A stretch of DNA of 64,000 bases from Hungatella sp. (GTDB taxonomy: Bacteria; Bacillota; Clostridia; Lachnospirales; Lachnospiraceae), in the NCBI GenBank assembly GCA_022792815.1, contig JAAWBS010000046.1, positions 38,779-102,778 of the forward strand, written 5' to 3'. Under the pieces are notes generated by a model. That model ran no database searches. It was not told the origin of the DNA and saw only the letters and a list, made by a program, of their open reading frames with translations. A program made the position numbers and the translations under genes. Of this stretch, positions 51,704 to 60,453 are shown piece after piece. Within the stretch, counting starts at the first letter, position 1, and each line of letters begins with the position of its first letter.

Positions 51704-52216
51704 ATGCTGCACCTGGTGATCGGAGGAAACGGAAGCGGAAAGTCTGCCTATGGGGAAAAGCTGATGATGGAGGAGCCGGAAGACGGACGGATCTATCTGG
51801 CCACCATGAGGCCGTGGGACGAGGAAGGTCGGGAAAAGATCGAAAAGCATCAGAGTATGCGCTCCGGCAAGGGCTTTGTCACCATGGAGTGCTACGGGAG
51901 GCTGCGGGACTGTCCGGTTCCGTGGGGGAGCTCGGTTCTCCTGGAATGTATGGGGAATCTGCTGACCAATGTGTTTTTTGACCGTCAGTATGTGGGGATG
52001 GATATGGCCCAGGTGCTGACCGACGACATCATGGAGGTGGACAACCGTACCAGGACTTTGGTGATCGTGACCAATGATATCTTTGGGGACGGCTTGTTTT
52101 ACGGGGTGGATACGGAGGCATACCGGGCAGTCCTGGGGCAGGTGAACAAGAACCTGGCCAGGGCGGCGGACCATGTAACTGAGGTGGTCTACGGGGTTCC
52201 CCTGAAGATCAAATAG
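51704..52216 (+). CDS. cobU: Adenosylcobinamide kinase/guanylyltransferase
   Basis: Phosphorylates adenosylcobinamide and adds GMP during nucleotide-loop assembly. The 170-residue product has the P-loop VIGGNGSGKSAYGEKL, YLATMRPWDEEGREKIEKHQSMR with the family His, and the C-terminal ADHVTEVVYGVPLKIK. It is a normal-length CobU. A second, shorter CobU-like gene lies 0.8 kb downstream. Confidence 0.92.
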   Translation: MLHLVIGGNGSGKSAYGEKLMMEEPEDGRIYLATMRPWDEEGREKIEKHQSMRSGKGFVTMECYGRLRDCPVPWGSSVLLECMGNLLTNVFFDRQYVGMDMAQVLTDDIMEVDNRTRTLVIVTNDIFGDGLFYGVDTEAYRAVLGQVNKNLARAADHVTEVVYGVPLKIK

Positions 52217-52227
52217 GAGGAGGCAGG

Positions 52228-52986
52228 ATGACGCTTATAGGAAGTCTGATCATCGCCTTCTCCATGTATTCCAGGATTCCCATGCCCAGGATTACCTGGA
52301 CCGAGGAGAGGATGGGCTATGTCATGTGTTTCTTTCCCCTGGTGGGAGCGGTGATGGGGGTCTTTTTGTGGCTGTTCGGAGAAGCGGCCCAGGCCCTGGA
52401 GCTGGGCCTGTCCTACGGGGTGGGAGGAACCATCCTGCCGATTTTGGTGACCGGGGGGATCCATCTGGACGGTTTTATAGACGTGTCGGATGCCAGGTCT
52501 TCCTATGGGGACAAGGCGAAAAAACTGGAGATTTTAAAGGACCCTCATATCGGGGCCTTTGCCATAATCCGGCTGGCGGTCTACCTTCTGGTCTATCTGG
52601 CAGTCTTTACGGAGCTTCCCAGAAAGAAGCTTCCGGTCATGGGAGCGGTGTATGTGTTGACCAGGGCCATGAGCGGCCTGTCTGTGGTGGCCTTTCCCAA
52701 GGCAAAAAAGGACGGTCTGGCTGCCTCCTTCTCAGACAGGGCCAGGAAAAGGACGGTTATGTGGGTGATGACCTGCTACGGGGCGGCCTGCCTGGGATTT
52801 CTGTTTTGGCGTGAAGGATGGCTTTCGGCGGCGGTGACGGCAGCGGTGTCAGCCCTGCTTTTTTGGAGATACCACCGGATGGCGGGAAGGGAATTCGGAG
52901 GCATCACCGGGGATCTGGCGGGATGGTTTCTCCAGGTAGGAGAGTTAGGGCTCATGGCTGCGGCAGTGGTTGTGACCCGCATATAG
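52228..52986 (+). CDS. cobS: Adenosylcobinamide-GDP ribazoletransferase (cobalamin synthase)
   Basis: Membrane enzyme that joins the activated corrinoid to alpha-ribazole. The 252-residue product has several hydrophobic helices and the family motifs FSMYSRIPMPRITW, GGIHLDGFIDVSDA (the Asp-rich active-site segment) and DPHIGAFAIIRLAVYLL, followed by EFGGITGDLAGWFLQVGE. It is 11 bp after cobU. Confidence 0.94.
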   Translation: MTLIGSLIIAFSMYSRIPMPRITWTEERMGYVMCFFPLVGAVMGVFLWLFGEAAQALELGLSYGVGGTILPILVTGGIHLDGFIDVSDARSSYGDKAKKLEILKDPHIGAFAIIRLAVYLLVYLAVFTELPRKKLPVMGAVYVLTRAMSGLSVVAFPKAKKDGLAASFSDRARKRTVMWVMTCYGAACLGFLFWREGWLSAAVTAAVSALLFWRYHRMAGREFGGITGDLAGWFLQVGELGLMAAAVVVTRI

Positions 52987-53004
52987 TAGAAAGAAGGAGT
53001 ATCT

Positions 53005-53337
53005 ATGATTCTGGTAATCGGCGGCGCCTTTCAGGGCAAACAGGAATTTGCCAAAGAACTGGCGGCGGAGAGAAAATATAAGGTGGTGAACCTGTTTCAC
53101 CAGCAGATTCAGAAACTTCTGGAGGACGGGGAGGATGTCAGGGCTTATATCAGCCGTCTTCTGGAACAGGACCCTGACGTGATCATCGTCATGGATGTGG
53201 TGGGAGCCGGTGTGGTTCCGGTGGAGAGGTCTGACCGGGAATACCAGGAGACCATCGGGCTGGCAGGGCAGCTTCTGGCAAAGGAAGCCAGGGAAGTCTA
53301 CCGTGTGATCTGCGGCATCGGCATGAGGATCAAGTGA
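53005..53337 (+). CDS. Short second CobU-like protein
   Basis: A 110-residue protein, about two thirds of a normal CobU. It keeps a CobU-like P-loop start (ILVIGGAFQGKQEFAKEL, where the P-loop Ser/Thr is Gln) and the CobU C-terminal half (VVGAGVVPVERSDREYQETIGLAGQLLAKEAREVYRVICG in outline). It lacks the middle region with the guanylylated His. Catalysis is therefore doubtful. It may be a regulatory or partner subunit, or a specialised kinase. It overlaps cbiB. Confidence 0.8.
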   Translation: MILVIGGAFQGKQEFAKELAAERKYKVVNLFHQQIQKLLEDGEDVRAYISRLLEQDPDVIIVMDVVGAGVVPVERSDREYQETIGLAGQLLAKEAREVYRVICGIGMRIK

Positions 53338-54320
53338 TGGTCAGGGAGAGAGCGGCAGTGATGGCGGCGGCCTTTGTGCTGGACGGGATCATGGGAGACC
53401 CTGCGGGATTTCCCCATCCGGTGAGAGGGATAGGAACCCTCATCGCCTCCAGGGAGAAGGCGCTGCGGGGAAACGGTCCGAAGACAGAAGCGGAGGAGAG
53501 AGCGGCGGGAAGAAGACTGGTGCTGGAGGTGCTTTCCGCCACATTTGCGGGGACAGCAGGGGTCCTGGCTCTTGCCAAAAGGACCGGCAGGACGGGATAT
53601 CTGGTCCTTGAGACTCTCATGTGTGCTCAGATGCTGGCAGCCAAGTCTCTCATGACAGAGAGCAGAAAGGTGTACCGGGCATTGGTGAATCGGGATACGG
53701 AGAAGGCCAGAGAGGCCGTGTCCATGATCGTGGGAAGAGACACAGAGCCCCTGACACGGGAGGGGATCATAAAGGCGGCAGTGGAGACGGTGGCGGAGAA
53801 CACTTCGGACGGGGTGACAGCACCGCTTTTTTATATGGCTGTCGGCGGCGTGCCCCTGATGTTTCTCTACAAGGCCATTAACACCATGGACTCCATGGTG
53901 GGGTATCAGAATGACAGATACCGGTATTTCGGGCGCTGTGCTGCGAGGCTGGACGATGGGGCCAACCTGATACCGTCCAGGCTTTCCGGCATCCTCATGG
54001 TCCCCTGCGCCCGGCTTTGCGGGCTGGACCACAGGGGGGCCTGGCGGATCTTCCTGAGGGACCGCCTCAAACACAAAAGCCCCAACTCGGCACACACCGA
54101 GGCAGCCTGCGCCGGGGCGCTGGGACTGGAGCTGGCGGGGGATGCCTTCTATTTCGGGAAGCTGTGCCCAAAGCCCGCCATCGGAGACAGGACGAGAGAG
54201 GCGGAGCCGGAGGATATCATGAGAGCCAACAGGCTGATGTACACTACGGCCGGACTTACCCTGGGCCTTAGCTGTCTGGCACTGTGGGTGATAGGAGGAA
54301 AGCCATGGCAAAGACACTGA
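53337..54320 (+). CDS. cbiB: Adenosylcobinamide-phosphate synthase
   Basis: Membrane enzyme that attaches the aminopropanol linker to cobyric acid. The 327-residue product has DGIMGDPAGFPHPVRGIGTLI, ETVAENTSDGVTAPLFYM, AINTMDSMVGYQNDRYRYFG and the HTEAACAGALGLELAG segment. ATG 53337 is preferred over GTG 53334 because of its distance from GAGGA. Its 3' end overlaps cbiP by 16 bp. Confidence 0.94.
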   Translation: MVRERAAVMAAAFVLDGIMGDPAGFPHPVRGIGTLIASREKALRGNGPKTEAEERAAGRRLVLEVLSATFAGTAGVLALAKRTGRTGYLVLETLMCAQMLAAKSLMTESRKVYRALVNRDTEKAREAVSMIVGRDTEPLTREGIIKAAVETVAENTSDGVTAPLFYMAVGGVPLMFLYKAINTMDSMVGYQNDRYRYFGRCAARLDDGANLIPSRLSGILMVPCARLCGLDHRGAWRIFLRDRLKHKSPNSAHTEAACAGALGLELAGDAFYFGKLCPKPAIGDRTREAEPEDIMRANRLMYTTAGLTLGLSCLALWVIGGKPWQRH

Positions 54321-55816
54321 TGATTCAGGGCACCATGTCCAATGTGGGAAAGAGTCTGCTGACCGCGGGAATCCTGCGGATCATGAGACAAGACGGATTT
54401 CGGGCGGCGCCTTTCAAATCCCAGAACATGGCCCTCAACTCCTTTATCACAGAGGAGGGGCTGGAGATGGGAAGAGCTCAGGCCGTGCAGGCCGAGGCTG
54501 CAGGGGTGAGGCCCGTGGCGGACATGAATCCCGTTCTTTTAAAGCCTACCACAGACGTAGGCTCCCAGGTGGTCCTGCAGGGCATCCACCTGGGCAACAT
54601 GACGGCCAGAGAATATTTTGGGTACAAGAAGACTCTGATTCCCAAGATCCTCGAGTCCTTTCAAAACCTGGCAGAACAGTATGACCTGATTGTCATAGAG
54701 GGGGCCGGGAGCCCGGCGGAGATCAATCTGAAGCAGGATGATATCGTCAATATGGGGCTGGCGGATCTGGTGGATGCGCCGGTTCTTTTGGTGGGTGACA
54801 TCGACCGGGGAGGGGTGTTCGCCCAGCTCTACGGCACGGTCATGCTTTTAAGCGAGGAGGAGAAAAGCCGGATCAAGGGGCTGATCGTCAACAAGTTCCG
54901 GGGGGACAAGACGATTCTGGACCCCGGAATCCGGATGATCGAGAAACTGTGCCGGATCCCCGTCCTGGGAGTGACTCCATATCTGGATGTGGACTTGGAG
55001 GACGAGGACAGCCTGGGAAACCATCTCCGGGGACAAGGACCGGGAGGGCTGGTGGACATTGCGGTCATCCGGCTGCCCCGAATCTCCAACTTTACGGACT
55101 TTTCCGTGTTCGGGATGATCCCTCAGGTAAGGCTTCGGTACGTGAGGAACCTTCGGGAGCTTGGCAATCCGGACATGGTGATCCTTCCGGGGACCAAAAG
55201 CACCATGGAGGACCTTTTGTGGCTGAGGAGAGAGGGGCTGGAGGCGGCGATTCTCAAGAAGGCGGCATCCGGATGTGTGATCTTCGGCATCTGCGGCGGT
55301 TACCAGATGATGGGGATGAGCCTGGCGGACCCGGCCCGTGTGGAGGGCAGCAGGGGAGAGATCCGCGGGATGGGACTTCTTCCCGTGGATACAAAGTATG
55401 AAGAGGAGAAGACAAAGACACGGGTGAAAGGAACCTTTGGGGCCGTAAGCGGCTGTCTGAGGGCTCTTTCTTTCATGGAGATAGAGGGCTATGAGATCCA
55501 CATGGGAGCGACCAGCCTTCGAGGGGAAGCGCCGTGGCTCGCCAGTGTCACCGACGGCAGACAGGAGAGAAAGACGGACGGAACCTGCACAGGCAGCTGC
55601 TACGGCACCTATGTCCACGGGATCTTCGACGCGGACGGCGTGGCCTCGGCGGTGACAACGGCCCTGATGAGGGCCAAAGGGCTTTTAGAGGACGCGGAAG
55701 GGGACGGCATGGACTATGGCGCCTACAAAGAGCAGCAGTATGACCGGCTGGCAGAGGCGCTCAGGCGGCATCTGGATATGGATAGAATCTACGAGATCAT
55801 GGGGGTTGAAAGATAG
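54305..55816 (+). CDS. cbiP: Cobyric acid synthase
   Basis: Glutamine-dependent amidase that adds four amides to the corrin ring. The 503-residue product has the ATP-binding start MIQGTMSNVGKSLLTAGILRI, FKSQNMALNSFIT and VIEGAGSPAEINLK. The C-terminal glutaminase domain has the nucleophile Cys in FGICGGYQMMG and His in CYGTYVHGIFD. ATG 54305 sits after a near-perfect AGGAGG. Also called cobQ. Confidence 0.95.
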   Translation: MAKTLMIQGTMSNVGKSLLTAGILRIMRQDGFRAAPFKSQNMALNSFITEEGLEMGRAQAVQAEAAGVRPVADMNPVLLKPTTDVGSQVVLQGIHLGNMTAREYFGYKKTLIPKILESFQNLAEQYDLIVIEGAGSPAEINLKQDDIVNMGLADLVDAPVLLVGDIDRGGVFAQLYGTVMLLSEEEKSRIKGLIVNKFRGDKTILDPGIRMIEKLCRIPVLGVTPYLDVDLEDEDSLGNHLRGQGPGGLVDIAVIRLPRISNFTDFSVFGMIPQVRLRYVRNLRELGNPDMVILPGTKSTMEDLLWLRREGLEAAILKKAASGCVIFGICGGYQMMGMSLADPARVEGSRGEIRGMGLLPVDTKYEEEKTKTRVKGTFGAVSGCLRALSFMEIEGYEIHMGATSLRGEAPWLASVTDGRQERKTDGTCTGSCYGTYVHGIFDADGVASAVTTALMRAKGLLEDAEGDGMDYGAYKEQQYDRLAEALRRHLDMDRIYEIMGVER

Positions 55817-56449
55817 ATGGAGCTGGAACGGGTTTTGCCGGGGGACATCGAGAGGCGCAGTTTTGAGATCATCACCAGGGAGCTGGGAAACCGGCAGTTT
55901 CCCGAAGATCAGGAGGCTATCGTCAAGAGGGTGATTCACACCACGGCGGATTTTGACTATGGAGACAATCTGGTATTTTCGGAGCATGCGGTGTCTCTGG
56001 GCTTAAAGGCCTTGAGAGAGGGGGTCCCCATCGTCACAGACACCAACATGGGGAAGGCGGGAATCAACAAAACCGCTTTAAAAAATGCGGGAAGTGAAGT
56101 ATACTGTTTTATGGCGGACGAAGATGTGGCCCGGGCGGCGGCTGCCTGCGGCACCACCAGAGCCTGCGCCAGCATGGACAAGGCCGCTGCCATGGGGAGA
56201 GACTGTATCTTTGCCGTCGGCAATGCCCCCACTGCCCTGCTCCGCCTGGTGGAGCTGGTGGGAGAGGGGAAGGTGCACCCGAGGCTGGTGATCGGTGTGC
56301 CGGTGGGATTTGTCAATGTGGTGCAGGCCAAGGAGGCGGTTTTGGCGCTGGAACATGTGCCGTTTATCGTGGCAAAAGGAAGAAAGGGCGGAAGCAATGT
56401 GGCTGCCGCCATCGTAAACGGGTTATTGTATCAACTTGGAAAGGAATAG
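55817..56449 (+). CDS. cbiC: Cobalt-precorrin-8 methylmutase
   Basis: Moves the methyl group from C11 to C12 to form cobyrinate. The 210-residue product has RVIHTTADFDYGDNLVFSEHAV with the catalytic His, VTDTNMGKAGINKTAL, AVGNAPTALLRLVELV and PVGFVNVVQAKEAVL. It begins directly after the cbiP stop. It comes last among the cob genes although its step precedes the amidations. Confidence 0.95.
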   Translation: MELERVLPGDIERRSFEIITRELGNRQFPEDQEAIVKRVIHTTADFDYGDNLVFSEHAVSLGLKALREGVPIVTDTNMGKAGINKTALKNAGSEVYCFMADEDVARAAAACGTTRACASMDKAAAMGRDCIFAVGNAPTALLRLVELVGEGKVHPRLVIGVPVGFVNVVQAKEAVLALEHVPFIVAKGRKGGSNVAAAIVNGLLYQLGKE

Positions 56450-56455
56450 AGACAG

Positions 56456-57076
56456 ATGATTCATTTTGAGCACACCAGTGTGATGAACCTGGACAATGCC
56501 ATGCGGGGAGCAAGAAACCCCATGAACAGCTGGGGGCGCATGGACAGCGGGTATGATGAAGAGGGAAATTACTGCCTGGGTCCCAATGACCTGGACCTTG
56601 CGAAGAGGCTGAGGAAGGCGGGCAGCGATCATAGAAAATTCATTCGGCAGATTTTAGTGTCTGTGGACATCACGGCGCCGATCTACTGGTGGAAGGAGTA
56701 TGACACCTACAAGGTGGCCACGGTGGCCAACTCCACCAGCACCATGCACAAGATTCACGCAAAGCCTTTTGAGCTGGAAGATTTCAGCCACGATCACCTG
56801 ACCGAGAAGGGATTACAGGTGCTTTCGGGGCTTATCCGGGATTTGGAGGAGATCCGCCTGCGCTTCGTGGAGGGAAAGGAGAAGGAGGACTGGTACGACC
56901 TGATCCAGCTTCTCCCCGCCGGCTATAACCAGATGCGCACCTGTACCCTGAATTATGAGACCCTGGTCAATATCTATCACGCCAGAAAGAACCACAAGCT
57001 GGAGGAGTGGCACAGCTTCTGTGGGTGGATTAGGGGGCTTCCCTATGCCGAAGAACTGATCGTGGGGGAGGAGTGA
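56456..57076 (+). CDS. ThyX-like protein with degenerate flavin motif
   Basis: A 206-residue cytosolic protein. Its layout resembles flavin-dependent thymidylate synthase: a first half with DHRKFIRQILVSVDITAPIYWW, then a region aligning with the ThyX motif but reading YKVATVANSTSTMH, so that only Asn and Ser of RHRxxSxNxxSxRY are kept. A C-terminal helix set follows (LPAGYNQMRTCTLNYETLVNIY, EEWHSFCGWIRGLP). It sits 7 bp before a dihydrofolate reductase gene, the usual partner of thymidylate synthases. Real dUMP-methylating activity is uncertain. Confidence 0.6.
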   Translation: MIHFEHTSVMNLDNAMRGARNPMNSWGRMDSGYDEEGNYCLGPNDLDLAKRLRKAGSDHRKFIRQILVSVDITAPIYWWKEYDTYKVATVANSTSTMHKIHAKPFELEDFSHDHLTEKGLQVLSGLIRDLEEIRLRFVEGKEKEDWYDLIQLLPAGYNQMRTCTLNYETLVNIYHARKNHKLEEWHSFCGWIRGLPYAEELIVGEE

Positions 57077-57083
57077 TGAGGAT

Positions 57084-57578
57084 ATGAATCTGATCGCTGC
57101 GGTTGACAGAAATTGGGGGATCGGAAAGAACGGGAGACTGCTGGTCACTATCCCGGAGGACCAGAGGCTGTTTCGGGAGGAGACCCTGGGGAAAGTGGTG
57201 ATTATGGGGAGAAAGACTCTGGAGAGCCTGCCGGGAGGAAAGCCTCTCTACGGCAGAACCACCATGGTCTTATCCCGGACTCCCGGCTATGAGGTGAAGA
57301 ACGCGCTCTGTTTTTCCGGTGTGGATGAGGTGCTCTCGGCGGTCTCGTTCTACAGGCAGGAGGATGTGTTTGTGGCAGGAGGGGAGGAGATCTATGAGGC
57401 TTTTCTGCCTTACTGCCACACGGCCCACATCACTTACATCGACTATGTCTACGAGGCGGATACCCATTTTCCCAACCTGGATCAGGACCCGCAGTGGGAA
57501 TTGGAGCTTGAGACGGAGGAGGCCACGTATTTTAACCTTTGTTACTGCTTTCGCAAATATGTGAGAAGGCCCGGATAA
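57084..57578 (+). CDS. folA: Dihydrofolate reductase
   Basis: NADPH-dependent reduction of dihydrofolate to tetrahydrofolate. The 164-residue product has NLIAAVDRNWGIGKNGRLLVTIPEDQRLFRE, KVVIMGRKTLESLP, TTMVLSRTPGY and FVAGGEEIYEAFLPY. The usual acidic active-site residue appears as Glu in IPEDQRLF. It follows the ThyX-like gene closely, so the two probably function together. Confidence 0.93.
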   Translation: MNLIAAVDRNWGIGKNGRLLVTIPEDQRLFREETLGKVVIMGRKTLESLPGGKPLYGRTTMVLSRTPGYEVKNALCFSGVDEVLSAVSFYRQEDVFVAGGEEIYEAFLPYCHTAHITYIDYVYEADTHFPNLDQDPQWELELETEEATYFNLCYCFRKYVRRPG

Positions 57579-57594
57579 GAAGAGGGAGGAACGG

Positions 57595-58983
57595 ATGGAA
57601 AAAAGACGAAGAAACTACAGAATCTGGATTCGGCGGGCCGGCGCTCTGGCGCTGGTGGCCGCGCTGGCATGGAGACAGCCCTTCCCGGCTATGGCCACCT
57701 CCAAGGCGGAGAGAGAGAAAAAGGAGGCCGAACAGGGCCTTGACGAGGCCAACAGGAAGGCCGACGAGGCTCAGCAGAAAATCAACAACACCCAGTCGGA
57801 GGTGGCCGCTCTGAGCAATGATCTGGCCGCCCTGATTGCGGACATCTCCCTTCTGGAGGCAGATATTGAATATAAGAACGAACAGATTCGCGGGGCTCAG
57901 TCGGAGTATGACCAGGCGAAGACAAGGGAAGAAAATCAGTACGATGCCATGAAGAAGCGGATCAAGTACATGTACGAGAGAGGGGATACCGAGTATCTGG
58001 ATATCCTTCTCCAGGTAAAGAGTATGACAGAGCTTCTCAACAAGAGCGAGTACATAGAAGCCCTCTACACTTATGACAGGAACAAGCTGACGGAATTCCA
58101 GGAGACCAAGCTCCAGGTGAAGCAGTACAAGGCTCAGCTGGAAAACGAGAAGGCGGAGATGGAGGGGATGCAGTTAGAGTACGCGGAGCAGCAGGCCAAC
58201 TTAGAGAGCACCATAGCCCAGAAGAGGACCCAGATCGCCAACTTCGACGAGCAGTTGGAAGCAGCCAAAAAGGAGGCCGCCGCGTACACGGCTACCATTG
58301 CCAAGAAGAACGAGCAGATCCGCCAGGCGGAGGCCCAGAGAAAGGCGGAGGAGAAGAGAAAAGCTCAGGAGGCCCAGAGGCTGGCGGCCGAACAGAGCCG
58401 GCAGGCCGAGGAGGCATCTAGGGCCGCTCAGGCAGCCACGGCCACGGCTGCGGAGGAAAGCTCCACAGCCGCGGTGATCGCCCAGAACCCGGGAGTCTGG
58501 CCCTCGGATTTCGGACTGACCCAGACGGCGGCTCCTCCCACCACAGCCGCGGCCCAGACCCGGGAGACCACCGGGGGCTCTCCGATAGGTGGACCGGGAG
58601 GGCCGGGAGAGACGACGGCGGCGCCGGCCAAGACCTCGTCCAAGGGGCAGGATGTGGTGAACTATGCCATGCAGTTTATCGGCAATCCCTATGTCTTCGG
58701 GGGCACCAGCCTGACCAACGGAGCCGACTGTTCCGGATTCGTACAGAGTGTCTACAAGAATTTCGGAGTATCCCTGCCGCGGAGCTCCTCCCAGCAGCGC
58801 TCGGCGGGGACGGCTGTAGATTACGCCGACGCACGACCGGGAGATATCATCTGCTATGCCGGTCATGTGGGCATCTATATCGGAAACGGACAGATCGTCC
58901 ACGCTAGCTCCCCATCCACGGGGATCAAAGTCGGCAATGCCGCTTACCGGAGTATTTTGAGTGTACGCAGGATCTTTAACTGA
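57595..58983 (+). CDS. Secreted PcsB/NlpC-P60-type peptidoglycan hydrolase
   Basis: A 462-residue exported cell-wall endopeptidase. The basic N-terminus and hydrophobic stretch (IWIRRAGALALVAALAW) form a signal peptide ending near PAMA. A long coiled-coil (about residues 38-285) of the PcsB/CwlO type follows, then an Ala/Thr/Pro-rich linker (about 290-345). The NlpC/P60 domain completes it, with catalytic Cys379 (GADCSGF), His424 (GHVGIYIG) and His436 (IVHAS). Coiled-coil hydrolases of this type are activated by FtsEX in other Firmicutes. Confidence 0.9.
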   Translation: MEKRRRNYRIWIRRAGALALVAALAWRQPFPAMATSKAEREKKEAEQGLDEANRKADEAQQKINNTQSEVAALSNDLAALIADISLLEADIEYKNEQIRGAQSEYDQAKTREENQYDAMKKRIKYMYERGDTEYLDILLQVKSMTELLNKSEYIEALYTYDRNKLTEFQETKLQVKQYKAQLENEKAEMEGMQLEYAEQQANLESTIAQKRTQIANFDEQLEAAKKEAAAYTATIAKKNEQIRQAEAQRKAEEKRKAQEAQRLAAEQSRQAEEASRAAQAATATAAEESSTAAVIAQNPGVWPSDFGLTQTAAPPTTAAAQTRETTGGSPIGGPGGPGETTAAPAKTSSKGQDVVNYAMQFIGNPYVFGGTSLTNGADCSGFVQSVYKNFGVSLPRSSSQQRSAGTAVDYADARPGDIICYAGHVGIYIGNGQIVHASSPSTGIKVGNAAYRSILSVRRIFN

Positions 58984-59014
58984 TGGCTTGTCACAGAAAA
59001 GAGGAAGATAATTT

Positions 59015-60385
59015 ATGGCAACGAGTATGACAAAAGAAGAGAAATACAGACAGATGATCGAGACGCCGGTGGAGAAGCTGATTCCCCGGCTGGCAGTGCC
59101 CACCATCATCAGCATGCTGGTGACATCCATCTACAATATGGCAGACACCTTTTTCGTCAGCCGCATAGGAACCAGCGCTTCGGGAGCGGTGGGGGTCATG
59201 TTCTCCGCCATGGCCATGATACAGGCCATCGGCTTTACTCTGGGAATGGGAAGCGGAAACTACATCTCCAGATCCCTGGGGAATAAAGACGAGGATATCG
59301 CGGCCCGCTCGGCGGCCACGGCATTTTTCACCGCGGGCCTCATCGGAATCATCATTGCGGTCTTGGGCACCCTGTTCTCCAAGAGGCTGGTGTACCTTTT
59401 GGGCGCCACGGAGACCATCGCCCCCTATGCCCAGGACTATGCCCGGTATATCCTGTTTGCGGCGCCGTTTATGCTCACCTCCTTTGTTATGAACAACATT
59501 CTCAGGGCTCAGGGCAACGCGGTGTTCGCCATGGTGGGAATCACCACCGGAGGCATCCTCAACATGTTTCTGGACCCGCTTCTGATTTTCGGCTTCCGCA
59601 TGGGGATCTCCGGTGCGGCCATCGCTACCATGGCAAGTCAGATAATCAGTTTTGGTATCCTCTTGTATCAGTGCAATATGCAGAAAGGGAGTATCCACAT
59701 CCGACTGGGCAAATTTACCCCCACATTAAAGATGTATGGAGAGATTCTCCATGCAGGACTTCCCTCCTTCTGCCGCCAGGGGCTGGCCAGCGTGGCTACG
59801 GTGGTGCTGAATTTTGCCGCAGGACCTTACGGGGATGCGGCTATCGCTGCCATGTCCATCGTGTCCCGCTTTATGATGTTCGTCAACTCTAGCCTCATCG
59901 GGTTCGGTCAGGGATTCCAGCCGGTATGCGGTTTCAACTTCGGGGCGAAGCGATACGACCGGGTGCTCTCTGCCTACTGGTTTTGCGTCAAAGTGGCAGT
60001 GGTGATGCTGACCTGTTTCGGAATCATCGCCTTTGTGTTCAGCGGCTCCATCATCACCGCGTTTCGGAGAGAGGATGCGGAGGTGATCTGGATCGGCACG
60101 CTGGCTCTGCGCCTTCAGCTGCTGACCATGCCCTTCCAGGCCTGGGTGATCATGGTCAATATGCTGACCCAGTCCATCGGCTACGGATTCCGGGCATCCC
60201 TGGTGGCAATGGGCAGACAAGGGCTGTTTTTGATCCCCGCCCTGCTTTTTTTTCCAAAGGTTTTCGACCTCCTGGGGCTGCAGATGTCCCAGCCTGTGGC
60301 TGACATGCTGACCTTCGTTCTGGCCACGGTGATTGTGGCCGGAGTCCTCAAGGAACTGAAACGAATGAGAGCAGAAATGGCATAA
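59015..60385 (+). CDS. MATE family efflux transporter
   Basis: A 12-helix inner-membrane antiporter of 456 residues. It has the MATE start PVEKLIPRLAVPTIISMLVTSIYNMADTFFVSRIGTSA, the repeat pattern in two halves (FGFRMGISGAAIATMASQ and GFGQGFQPVCGFNFGA), and conserved Pro/Gly positions. Substrates of this family are cationic drugs or dyes; the native one is unknown. It is 31 bp after the NlpC/P60 gene. Confidence 0.92.
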   Translation: MATSMTKEEKYRQMIETPVEKLIPRLAVPTIISMLVTSIYNMADTFFVSRIGTSASGAVGVMFSAMAMIQAIGFTLGMGSGNYISRSLGNKDEDIAARSAATAFFTAGLIGIIIAVLGTLFSKRLVYLLGATETIAPYAQDYARYILFAAPFMLTSFVMNNILRAQGNAVFAMVGITTGGILNMFLDPLLIFGFRMGISGAAIATMASQIISFGILLYQCNMQKGSIHIRLGKFTPTLKMYGEILHAGLPSFCRQGLASVATVVLNFAAGPYGDAAIAAMSIVSRFMMFVNSSLIGFGQGFQPVCGFNFGAKRYDRVLSAYWFCVKVAVVMLTCFGIIAFVFSGSIITAFRREDAEVIWIGTLALRLQLLTMPFQAWVIMVNMLTQSIGYGFRASLVAMGRQGLFLIPALLFFPKVFDLLGLQMSQPVADMLTFVLATVIVAGVLKELKRMRAEMA

Positions 60386-60388
60386 AGG

Positions 60389-60417
60389 TTGCATTATTTC
60401 GGACAATAGGATATAAT
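60389..60417 (+). promoter_or_regulatory. Promoter of the D,D-carboxypeptidase gene
   Basis: TTGCAT (60389-60394), a 17-bp spacer and TATAAT (60412-60417), 36 bp before the start codon. Confidence 0.7.
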
Positions 60418-60453
60418 CATAAGCAGGTTACAAAAGAACGGAGAACGTTACCA

